Below the pieces are notes generated by a model. That model was not told where the DNA came from, did no database searches, and saw only the letters and a list, made by a program, of their open reading frames with translations. Positions 37,167 to 45,782 of a stretch of 64,000 nucleotides of DNA are shown one piece after another; within the stretch, counting starts at the first letter, position 1; every line of letters starts with the position of its first letter. The DNA is from Terriglobia bacterium (GTDB lineage Bacteria; Acidobacteriota; Terriglobia; Terriglobales; Acidobacteriaceae): positions 1 to 64,000 of the forward strand of contig JAIQFT010000006.1 of the NCBI GenBank assembly GCA_020073185.1, in the 5' to 3' direction. The position numbers and the translations under genes are program-made.

Positions 37167-37841
37167 ATGCGTTGGGCGATTGTCGTTATGCTGCTGAGTG
37201 TAATGGCGGCAGCGCAGCAGGCGGAGGACGTGCGCGAATCGAGTCCGGCCGGCTCGCGCCACGATGCCACCATCACCGTCCCGGCCGGCACGCAGATTCC
37301 AGTCAAGCTGGCGCAGGGGATTTCCACCAAGAGCGCGAAAATCGGCGACGCAGTGTACGCCGAGACGGTGTTTCCGGTCACGGCCAACGACCGCATCATC
37401 ATTCCCGCCGGCACCTACGTCCAGGGCCGGATTACCGACATCAAGCGCCCGGGACGGGTGAAGGGCCGCGCCGAGTTCCTGATGCACTTCACCACCATGA
37501 TCTACCACAACGGCTATACGGTGATGCTGCCCGGCGGAGTGGAAAATGTGCCCGGCGCCGATCAGCAACGGATCAAGGACAGGGAGGGCACCATCCAGCA
37601 GGAAGGGACCAAGGGGAAGGACGCGGGAACCGTCGCCAAGACGGCAGGGGCCGGCGCCGGCGTGGGGTCCATCGCAGGACGGAGCGTCAAGGGCGCGGGC
37701 ATCGGCGGTGCGGCCGGCGCAGCCGCCGGGTTGGCGTACGTGCTGTTTACGCGCGGACCTGACATCAATCTGCCGCCCGGAACCAGCGTACAGCTCGTGC
37801 TGGAGCGGCCGTTGTCGCTCGACGGAAATAAGATCAGGTAG
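37167..37841 (+). CDS. Secreted beta-barrel/glycine-zipper protein
   Basis: 224 residues. Signal peptide 1-16 (VMLLSVMAAAQ). The core has TVPAGTQIPVKLAQGISTKSA and RIIIPAGTYVQGRIT, resembling the TrbI/VirB10-like beta-barrel fold. Residues about 150-190 form a glycine zipper (GAGAGVGSIAGRSVKGAGIG, then AAGAAAGLAYVL). A paralogue of the same length is at 39756-40430. Role unknown; possibly an outer-membrane-associated stress or permeability protein. Confidence 0.75.
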   Translation: MRWAIVVMLLSVMAAAQQAEDVRESSPAGSRHDATITVPAGTQIPVKLAQGISTKSAKIGDAVYAETVFPVTANDRIIIPAGTYVQGRITDIKRPGRVKGRAEFLMHFTTMIYHNGYTVMLPGGVENVPGADQQRIKDREGTIQQEGTKGKDAGTVAKTAGAGAGVGSIAGRSVKGAGIGGAAGAAAGLAYVLFTRGPDINLPPGTSVQLVLERPLSLDGNKIR

Positions 37842-37845
37842 AACG

Positions 37846-37899
37846 TAGTCGGTAGTCGGTGATCGGAACGCCCGGATTACCGACTACGAACTACCGACT
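37846..37899. repeat. Hairpin of reiterated words between convergent/tandem genes
   Basis: AGTCGGTAGTCGGT (37847-37860) pairs with ACCGACTACGAACTACCGAC (37879-37898). There is no T-run. It lies directly after the glycine-zipper gene. Confidence 0.5.
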
Positions 37900-37984
37900 C
37901 CCACCCACCGCCGTTCACCTCGGCAAGAATTCCATTCGACCCGCGTCGGTCGCAGCTATCCGAGCCGTTTGCTAGACTCCAGCC

Positions 37985-38800
37985 GTGGCTGTTCGCACCA
38001 TCTTTTCCATGGCCGAGGATTGCGCCCGGGGCGAGCGCCTGGGATGGCAGGAGTTCGTCCGCGACTACGCTCCCCTGGCGCGCACGCTGCTGAACCATTA
38101 CTTCCCCATGCTGGCGCCGGAGATCGAGACGCACGTCACGGCGGTGTTTCAGCGCGCCCGTGCCAATGACAATGCCTGGTTCGGCCAGCTCAAGTTCCAG
38201 AATGAGCGCGAATTCATGATGACCTTCCGCGAGCTGGTCTTCGCTTACGGACGCGAGGTGGCACGCGTGCCGGCGCCGGAGCTCTCGCTGGAGCAGGTGC
38301 GCTCGATCATGAAGGACCTGCCGGTAGTGGAGCGCGAGGTGCTGTGGTTGTTCATCAAGGGCTACGACGCGGGGCGCATCGGCGCCATGATCATGAACAG
38401 CGAAGCCACAGCGCAAGCTGCCAAGGTGATCGCGCACGAGCGGCTGCAGCAGGCGCTGCCCTCCGCCACCGCCGACGCCTACAACATCTCGGCGCGCGTG
38501 CTGATCGCGGAAGCGGAGAAAACCGGCGGCGACGCCTGCCTGCCGCTGAAGACCTTCAACAACCTGGTGAACGGGCAGTTGTCGTGGCGCGAACGCGAGT
38601 TGGCCGAGCAGCATATCCGCGACTGCTTCCGCTGCCTTGACCGCTACACGTCGTTTCTGGAGATGATTCGCCTACGTAAGGACGCGCCGCCGCTGGGCGA
38701 GGCCGGTATCACACCCATCCTGTCGCAGTTGAACCTGCCGGAGGCAAAGGCTGGTGGAATATTTTCAAAGCTGTTTGCGAGCGGGAAGAGTAAGAATTAA
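37985..38800 (+). CDS. Sigma-70-like protein fused to an anti-sigma-type zinc finger
   Basis: 271 residues. Residues 8-92 look like a degenerate sigma region 2 (AEDCARGERLGWQEFVRDYA), residues 100-155 like region 4 (IMKDLPVVEREVLWLFIKGY followed by a helix-turn-helix-like stretch). Residues 185-225 contain LVNGQLSWRERELAEQHIRD followed by CFRC: His210, Cys214 and Cys217 match the HxxxCxxC zinc site of anti-sigma (ZAS) domains, and Cys185 could be the fourth ligand. GTG at 37985 is the assumed start; an ATG lies 8 codons in. Function is inferred from fold resemblance; the divergent region 2 may mean it does not bind core polymerase normally. Confidence 0.6.
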   Translation: MAVRTIFSMAEDCARGERLGWQEFVRDYAPLARTLLNHYFPMLAPEIETHVTAVFQRARANDNAWFGQLKFQNEREFMMTFRELVFAYGREVARVPAPELSLEQVRSIMKDLPVVEREVLWLFIKGYDAGRIGAMIMNSEATAQAAKVIAHERLQQALPSATADAYNISARVLIAEAEKTGGDACLPLKTFNNLVNGQLSWRERELAEQHIRDCFRCLDRYTSFLEMIRLRKDAPPLGEAGITPILSQLNLPEAKAGGIFSKLFASGKSKN

Positions 38801-38828
38801 GAAGTCAGCTGATTTCATAATTCTTACT
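38789..38828. terminator. Bidirectional hairpin between convergent genes
   Basis: AGTAAGAATT (38789-38798) pairs with AATTCTTACT (38819-38828). The stem spans the stop codons of both convergent genes. It is A/T-rich on both ends, so it could end transcription in both directions. Confidence 0.5.
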
Positions 38829-39549
38829 TCAGAGCAAATGCCGCGCTCACCCTCGCCGTTACCGTGATTTTCTGCGCCGAGAATACTTCTGTCGGGGCCG
38901 CGACCTGTTGTGCTTGCCCGGCCATCGCGCGTGCTTGCATGGCTACACCCATGGAGCGGATGATCGGCTCGAACGTGTCCACGGAGGCGTAACTCAACTC
39001 GCCGAGCGCGCGGTCGCCAGCCTTGGCCGCCGCTGCGGCCTCCGCACGCGCGCGCTGGAAGGCGTCTTCCACGGCGCGCAGCTTGGCGGCGTCAATGTCT
39101 TGGAGCGTGTAGCCGAGGTTGACGTTTTCATTGAATTCCTCCGCCCCGAGCTGCTGCACGATCGGCCCCACCTTGGCGAAATCCTTCAGCTTCAGGCTGA
39201 CGCTGTTGCTGACGCGGAAGCCGATGACGCGGCGCTTGGGGTCTTTCCAGTCGTATACCGGCTGCAGCGAGAAGAATCCGATCTCCGCCGACTTGGGGTC
39301 CACTCCATTGCTTCTCAAGATCTGGCGGACCTGCTCGCTTTCCTGTGCGGCGCGATCATAGGCGGCGCGCGCCGAGTTTTCCTGGGCGGAGATGTTGAAC
39401 TGAATGAGCGCGGTGTCGGGCGCCGATTCGAACTTGCCCTCGGCGCTTACGTAAACCGTGTTGGGCTGCGCCGTCACGGAGGGCATGTTCTGAGCGGCGG
39501 CGCACGCCAAGAGCGTGAGCGCCAGAAGAACTGACGAAGCCGGTTTCAT
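38824..39549 (-). CDS. SIMPL-domain (DUF541) periplasmic protein
   Basis: 241 residues. Signal peptide at 1-20 (VLLALTLLACAAAQ). The SIMPL fold is shown by VYVSAEGKFESAPDTALIQF at the start, ARAAYDRAAQESEQVRQIL, and KITVTARVSAAFAL at the end. ATG 39549 is preferred to an upstream ATG because GAGGA lies 9 nt before it and the signal peptide begins there. Function of the family is not established; some members protect against oxidative or envelope stress. Confidence 0.85.
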   Translation of the reverse strand: MKPASSVLLALTLLACAAAQNMPSVTAQPNTVYVSAEGKFESAPDTALIQFNISAQENSARAAYDRAAQESEQVRQILRSNGVDPKSAEIGFFSLQPVYDWKDPKRRVIGFRVSNSVSLKLKDFAKVGPIVQQLGAEEFNENVNLGYTLQDIDAAKLRAVEDAFQRARAEAAAAAKAGDRALGELSYASVDTFEPIIRSMGVAMQARAMAGQAQQVAAPTEVFSAQKITVTARVSAAFALK

Positions 39550-39639
39550 GGTGACTCGTCCTCGATCTCCGATCATAGAACGCGGAAGCTCAGGAAGCTT
39601 GCAGTATCTCGGTGTGAGCGGAGCAACTCGGGCTGGCAG

Positions 39640-39703
39640 CCGGTAGCAAGTAGCTGGTAGCGCTGTCTGCTACCGACTACCAACTAACTACCGCAGGGCA
39701 GGG
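39640..39703. repeat. Hairpin of reiterated GGTAGC/GTAGCTGG words
   Basis: CCGGTAGCAAGTAGCTGGTA followed by GCTACCGACTACCAACTAAC, which pair imperfectly. Located upstream of the minus-strand SIMPL gene and downstream of the glycine-zipper gene. Confidence 0.45.
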
Positions 39704-39755
39704 TCCTGCTTGCCGCGTGTGACCCCGGGGCAGCGGCCGGACCTCAGGGGAAATA

Positions 39756-40430
39756 TTAGCGAGGGACCTGCAGCTGGCGGTCGAGCCGCAACTCGAGCTG
39801 CTGGCCCTTGTTGAGCCTCAGGTCGCGATCGGTGAGCAGGCCCGCGGTTCCACCGAGCGCACCACCGGCAGCGGCGCCGATGATCGCGCCATGCGGTCCG
39901 GCAGCCACCGCTCCGGCTGCCGCGCCGACGGCAGCGCCGGCCACAGTGCCTTCAATCACGCGCTTTTTGCTGGTACCCTTCTTTTCGACTTCGCCTTCCT
40001 CGCCGTTAGCCTTCGCCCCATGCTCGCCGGGAACATCGCTGACGGTTGCCGCCAGCGGACGCCAACCGTGACGTGTTTCGATCTCGTCGAAGCTGAGCAG
40101 CATGCTGCCGTGCAGGCCGCGGTTGATGGAGCTGACGTGCCCGTGAATCTTCTTCCCGTAGGGAATCGTGGAGCCGTCGGGGGCGGTGAGATCCTCGCCC
40201 AGCTTGGCGGTGAACCTCTTTCCCGGCTTCAGCTTTGTCGTGTCGAGTGTGTCATCCAGCCTGACGACGAAGCGCGTCCCTTCGGGAATCGCGTTGTTCG
40301 CGTAAGTTGAATTTGGGTACGGGTTGTTGCCGTACCCGGAATTCTGATCCTGGCTGGTGTACTGTGCCCAGAGCGGCAAACCCGCGAGCACCAGAGCCAA
40401 GACAGCGGTCCACAGGGCCGTCCTTTTCAT
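39756..40430 (-). CDS. Secreted beta-barrel/glycine-zipper protein (paralogue)
   Basis: 224 residues. Signal peptide 1-22 (LVLAGLPLWAQ). IPEGTRFVVRLDDTLDTTKL and STIPYGKKIHGHVS repeat the plan of the protein at 37167-37841, and residues 158-205 form a glycine zipper (GTVAGAAVGAAAGAVAAGP). ATG 40430 follows an AGAGG element. Presumed envelope protein of unknown role. Confidence 0.75.
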   Translation of the reverse strand: MKRTALWTAVLALVLAGLPLWAQYTSQDQNSGYGNNPYPNSTYANNAIPEGTRFVVRLDDTLDTTKLKPGKRFTAKLGEDLTAPDGSTIPYGKKIHGHVSSINRGLHGSMLLSFDEIETRHGWRPLAATVSDVPGEHGAKANGEEGEVEKKGTSKKRVIEGTVAGAAVGAAAGAVAAGPHGAIIGAAAGGALGGTAGLLTDRDLRLNKGQQLELRLDRQLQVPR

Positions 40431-40637
40431 AAGAACCTCTTTTATTCGTGATTCGCACCCTCTTGCACGTTCGATTTACATAAACCCAAAATCCGGCGTG
40501 GGGATGCGGCCCGGGAGCGAAAAAAGTAGCGTCAAGAATGAGGCATTTGGAAGCTTTGCGGTTGCATCCGGCGTCCAATACCGGCAAGGAGAAGGAGAAC
40601 GCGCGGCCCCGCGCCGCGTGCGCGTTAAGTCCCGCCC

Positions 40638-41735
40638 CTACGCTTTCGTAGCCACCTTCTGCGAGTAGGTGATGCGGTCGATGGTGCGACCAATTTCCTT
40701 GCGCAGGTCGTCCCAAATGGTATCGGGAATGGTGAGGAAGGCTTTCACCACCTCGGGATCGAACTGCCGTCCCGACCAGCGCACGATTTCCTCTTTCGCG
40801 GCGGTAAAGGTCTGCGCGGCGCGATACGGCCGGTCGGACATGATGGCATCCAGCGTGTCGGCGACGGAGAACAGGCGGGCGCCGAGCGGAATCTCGTTCC
40901 CCTTCAGCCCGCGCGGATAGCCGGTGCCGTCCCATTTTTCCTGGTGGGCATAAACGATTTCGGCCGCCTCGGTGAGAAAAGGTATCTTGCGCAGCATCTG
41001 GTAGCCCCAATAGCAGTGCTCCTGCATGAGCGCGATCTCTTCCTGGGTGAGGGCGCCGGGCTTGCGCAGGATGGCATCCGGGATCTTCATCTTGCCAATG
41101 TCATGCAGGAAAGCGCCGCGCGCGATGACCCGGATCTTATCTTGGGGCAACCCTATGGACCGCGCCATGGCCATGGTGAAGGCGGTCACGCGCTTGGAGT
41201 GGCCTTCGGTTTCGGCGTCCTTGAGGTCGAGCGCGTCGCCCAGCGCTTCCAGCGTGATGTCGTAGGAACGCTCCAGGTCTTGCATGGTGTGGCGCAACTG
41301 CTCGGTGCGCGCCGTGACCAGCGCTTCCAGGTTGGTCTGATAGGCGCGGTTCTCCAGCTTGAGGCGCCGGTTCTCCAGGGCGCGGCGCACGATGGCCTGC
41401 AGTTGTTCGCGCTCGAACGGCTTCAGCAGGTAATCGTAGGCGCCGTTGCGGATGGCGGCCAGGGCGACGGAAATATCGTGCACTGCGGTAACCATCACCA
41501 CCGGCATGTCGGGATATTTTTCCTTGGTGCGCTCCAGCAAGGCGATGCCGTCCATCTCCGCCATCATGAGATCGGAAAGCATGAGGTCGAATTGCTCGCC
41601 CGACTCCAGAATGGCGAGGGCCTCAGCCCCGGAGTTGGCCTGCTGACAGCGGTAGCCCGCCATCGTCAGCATGGAGTGCACAATTTCCCGGATCGCTTCT
41701 TCGTCGTCAACGATCAAGATTCGTTCGGCCGGCAT
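40638..41735 (-). CDS. HD-GYP response regulator (cyclic-di-GMP phosphodiesterase-type)
   Basis: 365 residues. The receiver domain has acidic Asp10 and Asp11, phospho-acceptor Asp55 (LMLSDLMMAEMDG) and Lys105. A helical linker leads to the HD-GYP domain: HD at 211-212 (GAFLHDIGKMKIPD) and DGTGYP at 269-274. The canonical HHE motif before DG reads H264-Q265-E266, so one usual metal ligand is replaced. The ATG at 41735 starts exactly at the receiver domain; an upstream ATG would add 34 unrelated residues. It is divergent from the large histidine kinase by 168 bp and is a likely partner. Confidence 0.88.
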   Translation of the reverse strand: MPAERILIVDDEEAIREIVHSMLTMAGYRCQQANSGAEALAILESGEQFDLMLSDLMMAEMDGIALLERTKEKYPDMPVVMVTAVHDISVALAAIRNGAYDYLLKPFEREQLQAIVRRALENRRLKLENRAYQTNLEALVTARTEQLRHTMQDLERSYDITLEALGDALDLKDAETEGHSKRVTAFTMAMARSIGLPQDKIRVIARGAFLHDIGKMKIPDAILRKPGALTQEEIALMQEHCYWGYQMLRKIPFLTEAAEIVYAHQEKWDGTGYPRGLKGNEIPLGARLFSVADTLDAIMSDRPYRAAQTFTAAKEEIVRWSGRQFDPEVVKAFLTIPDTIWDDLRKEIGRTIDRITYSQKVATKA

Positions 41736-41903
41736 GATTGTCCCGTGAGGAGCAGGTTCGGCGCATTGTACCCCACGATGATGCCCGCCGTGCCTTGAAA
41801 GACACCACCAGTCGAGACAAATAGGGCAACGTCCCACCCCGATTCCGTGCTATACACACGCTCCTAGGCCCACATTAGCAAGGCGACGCGCCTGCTTCCG
41901 TCC

Positions 41904-44900
41904 ATGAATCTGGCAGAACTCAGCGCTCTGTGGGACCGGGGCGGCCCCGCTCTCGAGTTGCTGGCCAATTGCTCCGGGGTCCTGATCCTGCTGGCGGCGA
42001 GCTTTCTCGTCTTCCGCACCTTCCGCGAACGCTATCTGCTGCCCTGGATCCTGGGCTGGTTCTGCTACCTGGTGTACCGTCTGGCGACGGCCAGTTTCCT
42101 GCTGTTCACGCCTCCCCATTGGCTGATCGCGGTTTCGCAATGTGCGTTTGTTTGCGCCGTCGCGCTGTTCGTGGCTTCCATCTTTTACTACATCGACAGG
42201 ATGGATTTTCTGCTCCCGCTGGCGGCCACCGCCACCATCGCGGTGGCCATGGCTGTCGCGCGCGCCATCTGGTGGCCCAATTCGGCGGTCCTGCTGGGGA
42301 TGGTTCGCGGTCTCTACACGGTGATGGCGGCGGCCGGCGGCGTCGCACTGGTGGTGTACAGCCGCGGCCGTCGCCAAATCGGGCAGTGGGTCATCATGGC
42401 CATGCTGCTCTTGCTGCACCTCGATCAGGACGTCGCCAGCCCCCACTTCCTCTCCGGGATTGACCTGGGGATCGAGTTGCTCCTCGGCCTCAGCATGCTG
42501 GTGGTGGTGCTGGACGACTCCAAGCAGCGAACCGACCGCCTCACCGCGCTGAACCTGCTTTCCCGCGCGCTGGCTAGGGCCCAGGAACAAGGCTCGATGG
42601 TGCTGACCGCCCTGGAGCAACTGAAGAATTTGACCGGAGCGCGCGCGGCATGGTTTCGAGTGCTGGAAGGCGATCGCATGGTACTGACGCGCCACATCGG
42701 CCTCTCGGAAAAGTTCATCCGCGAGCGGCCGACCCTGGATGTCCGCACCACCGACGGCGCGCGCCTCGTGCAGCAGGGAGTGCCCACCATCCTGCGCCTT
42801 GCCGCTCTGGAGCCGGACAACCAGCGCGTACTGCGAGAGGAAGGTTTCAGCCACGTCCTGTTCATCCCGGTAAGGGGCAAGACCTCCGTCATCGGCATGA
42901 TTGCCCTGGGCCAGGCTCCCAGCCGTTCCTACACGCGCGACGAGCTTGACTTCCTCACCTCCACCGGACACCAGGTCGGGCTGGCGCTGGAAAACCTGCG
43001 CCTGATGGAAGAAATCATGCGGTCGCATCGGCAATGGATCAGCACCTTCGATTCCATCGAAGACATGGTGCTGGTGCACGACGCCGACTTTCGCATTCTC
43101 AAGCTCAATCGCGCCGTCCTGCAGCGTTTAGGTGACAGGGTCGGCGACGTCGTGTATCAGCGCTGCGACCAGGTGCTGCCGGGGGCGCACGCGCGATGGC
43201 GCCAGTGCCCGTATTGCGAGTACAGTCGGACCAATTTCGATGAGGGGCCCGACCCCTGCTTCGGCGGGCTCTCGATGGTTTCCACCTCGTCGTACACTGA
43301 AGGTGACGCGCTCCAGGGCACCATCCACGTTGTCCGCGATACCACTGAGCGGCGCGCAGCCGAGGACCGTTATCGCCTGCTCTTTGAGCAGGTGCAGGAA
43401 GGCGTGTTCGTCTCCACGCCGGAGGGGCGGGTGATTGATTGCAATGATGCCTTCGTCCGCATGTTCGGATACAACCGGCGCGAGGAGGTGCTGGCACTCG
43501 ACGTCGCCCGCGACCTGTATTTCTCCACGGCGCAGCGGCAGGCGTTTTGCGAAATCATGAATGAGCGCGGTTTCGTTCGCAATTACGAGGTGGACCTGCG
43601 GCGCCGCGACGGATCAGTGCTGAACGCGCTGGAACACAGCTTCGCCACCCGCGACGCTTCCGGAAAGGTCGACCGTTACCAGGGATTTCTGCTCGACATT
43701 ACCGAAAAGCGGCGCGCCGAAGATAAGATCCGCCGGCACAACCGCGAACTGGGCGTGCTCAACGCCATCGCCGTGATTACCTCACAGTCGTTTGACTTGG
43801 ATGAAATCCTGAATACCTCGCTGCGCCACGTCATGGAGTTGTTCACCGCCGATGTCGGCAGCGTGTACCTGATGGGCAAAGGCAACGTCCTCCATCGTCG
43901 CGCTTCGAACGGCCATCGCAGCCGCCTTGCCGCGACCCAGTTCGAGCTGACGCCCGAATTCACCCAACAGTTGCGCGAATCGCGCCGCGAGGTGCTTACC
44001 CACGAAGACCTGGAACTGCTGCCCGACAATGTCGGCGAGTACGTTCGCAGCGAAGGGTTGCGCCGCTGGATCTGGGCGGTGATGTGGACCAACGACGCCG
44101 CAGTGGGCGTGCTCGGCATCGCCAGCCGCGACGAGACGCACTGCTTTAGCGAGACCGATCAGCACCTCATAGTGGCCGTCGCGCGCCAGTTGGCCATGAC
44201 CATCGAAAAGGTGCGACTCTACGAGGAGACCTGCCGCGCCTACGACAACCTGCGCCGCACCCAGGAGCAATTGCTGCAGAGCGAGAAGATGTCGGCGATC
44301 GGGCAGTTGATCTCCGGCGTCGCCCACGAGATCAATAACCCGCTAACGGCGATCCTCGGTTACGCGCAACTGCTGGAGAACGAAGCGCTGGAGGCACGCG
44401 CCCGTGATTTCGTCGCCAAGCTGTTCAAGCAGGCGCAGCGCACCCAGCGCCTGGTCCAGAATCTTCTTTCCTTCGCCCGCCAGCGCAAGCCGGAGAAAAA
44501 GGAAGTTGACATCCGCAAGGTTCTCGACGACACGTTGGCGCTGCGCGATTACGACCTCACCCGGCACGACATCCGCGTCGTGTGCGACATGGAGGACAAC
44601 TTGCCGGCCGTCGTCGCTGACGCTCACCAGATGGAGCAGGTCTTCCTCAACATCATCAACAACGCCGTCGATGCCATGCTGGAGCGCGAGCGCGGCGGTA
44701 CGCTCTCCGTCCGCGCCGGCCGCCAGAACGGGCACGTCTGCCTTGAGTTCCGCGACTCCGGCCCCGGCATTCGCGAGCCCAAAAAGGTATTTGACCCGTT
44801 CTACACCACTAAGCCGGTGGGCAAGGGAACCGGGCTGGGGCTGAGCATCTGCTACGGCATCGTGAAGGAGCACGGCGGCGACATCGTGGCTCTGAACCAC

Positions 44901-45377
44901 CCCGACGGCGGAGCATTGTTCCGCGTCTTGTTGCCGGCTACTCAAATGGTACCGGCGCAGGCGCCGCAGGAGGTCGCGCCTCGTCTGCCCCCGTTGAGCG
45001 GCCGTATTCTGCTGGTCGACGAGGAAGCGGTGCTCGAGTTCGAACGTGAAGCCCTGGCCGGCGCCGGCGCTGAGGTGGTCGCCGTTTCCGACGGCGATCA
45101 GGCCATCCAGCATCTGCAAGCGGAGAAGTTCGACGCCATGCTTTTCGGCGCCAGCATGCCTGGCCGCTGGACCGGAATTGACCTCTATCGCTGGGTGGCT
45201 GCGAATCTTCCCGGGGCGGAGAAGAACGTCATTTTGGCGACTTCCGAGATCCGCGATGGTCAGACGCGCGCTTTCCTCCAGCAGGCGCGCATTCCATGCA
45301 TCGTCAAGCCATTCCAGGTGGCTGACCTGATTGCGATTACTCGTCCGCTGCTGACCCAGTCCTCGGGAGCCAACTGA
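41904..45377 (+). CDS. Large hybrid sensor histidine kinase (membrane-GAF-PAS-PAS-GAF-HisKA-HATPase-REC)
   Basis: 1157 residues. Residues 18-205 hold about seven hydrophobic segments. Then GAF-like (215-370), PAS-like (375-480, with Cys435, Cys438 and Cys452 in RWRQCPYCEYS and DPCFGG), PAS (485-600) and GAF (620-770). HisKA has His808 in GVAHEINNPL. The ATPase has INNAVDAM, DSGPGI (Asp951) and GTGLGLSI. The C-terminal receiver (1032-1150) keeps the acidic Asp1039 and Glu1040/1041 and Lys1135, but has Gly1082 at the phospho-acceptor position (MLFGASMPG). The kinase probably phosphorylates an external receiver; the divergent HD-GYP regulator is the obvious candidate. Confidence 0.9.
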   Translation: MNLAELSALWDRGGPALELLANCSGVLILLAASFLVFRTFRERYLLPWILGWFCYLVYRLATASFLLFTPPHWLIAVSQCAFVCAVALFVASIFYYIDRMDFLLPLAATATIAVAMAVARAIWWPNSAVLLGMVRGLYTVMAAAGGVALVVYSRGRRQIGQWVIMAMLLLLHLDQDVASPHFLSGIDLGIELLLGLSMLVVVLDDSKQRTDRLTALNLLSRALARAQEQGSMVLTALEQLKNLTGARAAWFRVLEGDRMVLTRHIGLSEKFIRERPTLDVRTTDGARLVQQGVPTILRLAALEPDNQRVLREEGFSHVLFIPVRGKTSVIGMIALGQAPSRSYTRDELDFLTSTGHQVGLALENLRLMEEIMRSHRQWISTFDSIEDMVLVHDADFRILKLNRAVLQRLGDRVGDVVYQRCDQVLPGAHARWRQCPYCEYSRTNFDEGPDPCFGGLSMVSTSSYTEGDALQGTIHVVRDTTERRAAEDRYRLLFEQVQEGVFVSTPEGRVIDCNDAFVRMFGYNRREEVLALDVARDLYFSTAQRQAFCEIMNERGFVRNYEVDLRRRDGSVLNALEHSFATRDASGKVDRYQGFLLDITEKRRAEDKIRRHNRELGVLNAIAVITSQSFDLDEILNTSLRHVMELFTADVGSVYLMGKGNVLHRRASNGHRSRLAATQFELTPEFTQQLRESRREVLTHEDLELLPDNVGEYVRSEGLRRWIWAVMWTNDAAVGVLGIASRDETHCFSETDQHLIVAVARQLAMTIEKVRLYEETCRAYDNLRRTQEQLLQSEKMSAIGQLISGVAHEINNPLTAILGYAQLLENEALEARARDFVAKLFKQAQRTQRLVQNLLSFARQRKPEKKEVDIRKVLDDTLALRDYDLTRHDIRVVCDMEDNLPAVVADAHQMEQVFLNIINNAVDAMLERERGGTLSVRAGRQNGHVCLEFRDSGPGIREPKKVFDPFYTTKPVGKGTGLGLSICYGIVKEHGGDIVALNHPDGGALFRVLLPATQMVPAQAPQEVAPRLPPLSGRILLVDEEAVLEFEREALAGAGAEVVAVSDGDQAIQHLQAEKFDAMLFGASMPGRWTGIDLYRWVAANLPGAEKNVILATSEIRDGQTRAFLQQARIPCIVKPFQVADLIAITRPLLTQSSGAN

Positions 45378-45782
45378 GTCCTGTTTCTCCTGGTCTTCGA
45401 CAAGCAGAAACTAACCGGTTTCGCATTCAAAATGTGTCTCCCGATGCCAACTTCTGGCACCCGCGGTTCTACCCTCCGTCGTGATCCATGGTCGTCCCGC
45501 CATTGTGGGGAGAGCAGTCCTCTCTTATCCGCAGCTTCGATTGGCACAGAAGTGTAACGATTTGTAACCTCGCCCAACCCGCAATGGCTGGGTTTCCTCC
45601 CTTGGCACCCGGATAGGCTCGCTTTGCCGGTGTCCGCGGGCAGCAGTTTTTTCACGGCGCCCTTTTCAAGCAGTTCCCGAGTGGCTGGAATGGCGTGGTA
45701 AGTGCAGTCATTTCCCGCGTTATTGACGCGCAAACAGCAGATTTGAAGCGACATCCCAAGTACTTAGCAAATGGGAGGCGAC
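45378..45782. other. 405-bp intergenic region before the ECF-like sigma gene
   Basis: It contains AACCCGCAATGGCTGGGTTT (45576-45595), a short hairpin, and two TTGGCAC elements (45542, 45600) without the matching -12 element of sigma-54 promoters. No gene or confident promoter could be identified. Unexplained sequence of this length next to a sigma factor may hold regulatory RNA. Confidence 0.35.

Noticed and set aside
45542-45620. Two TTGGCAC elements as sigma-54 promoters
   Set aside because: Neither has a GC-containing -12 element at the required spacing.
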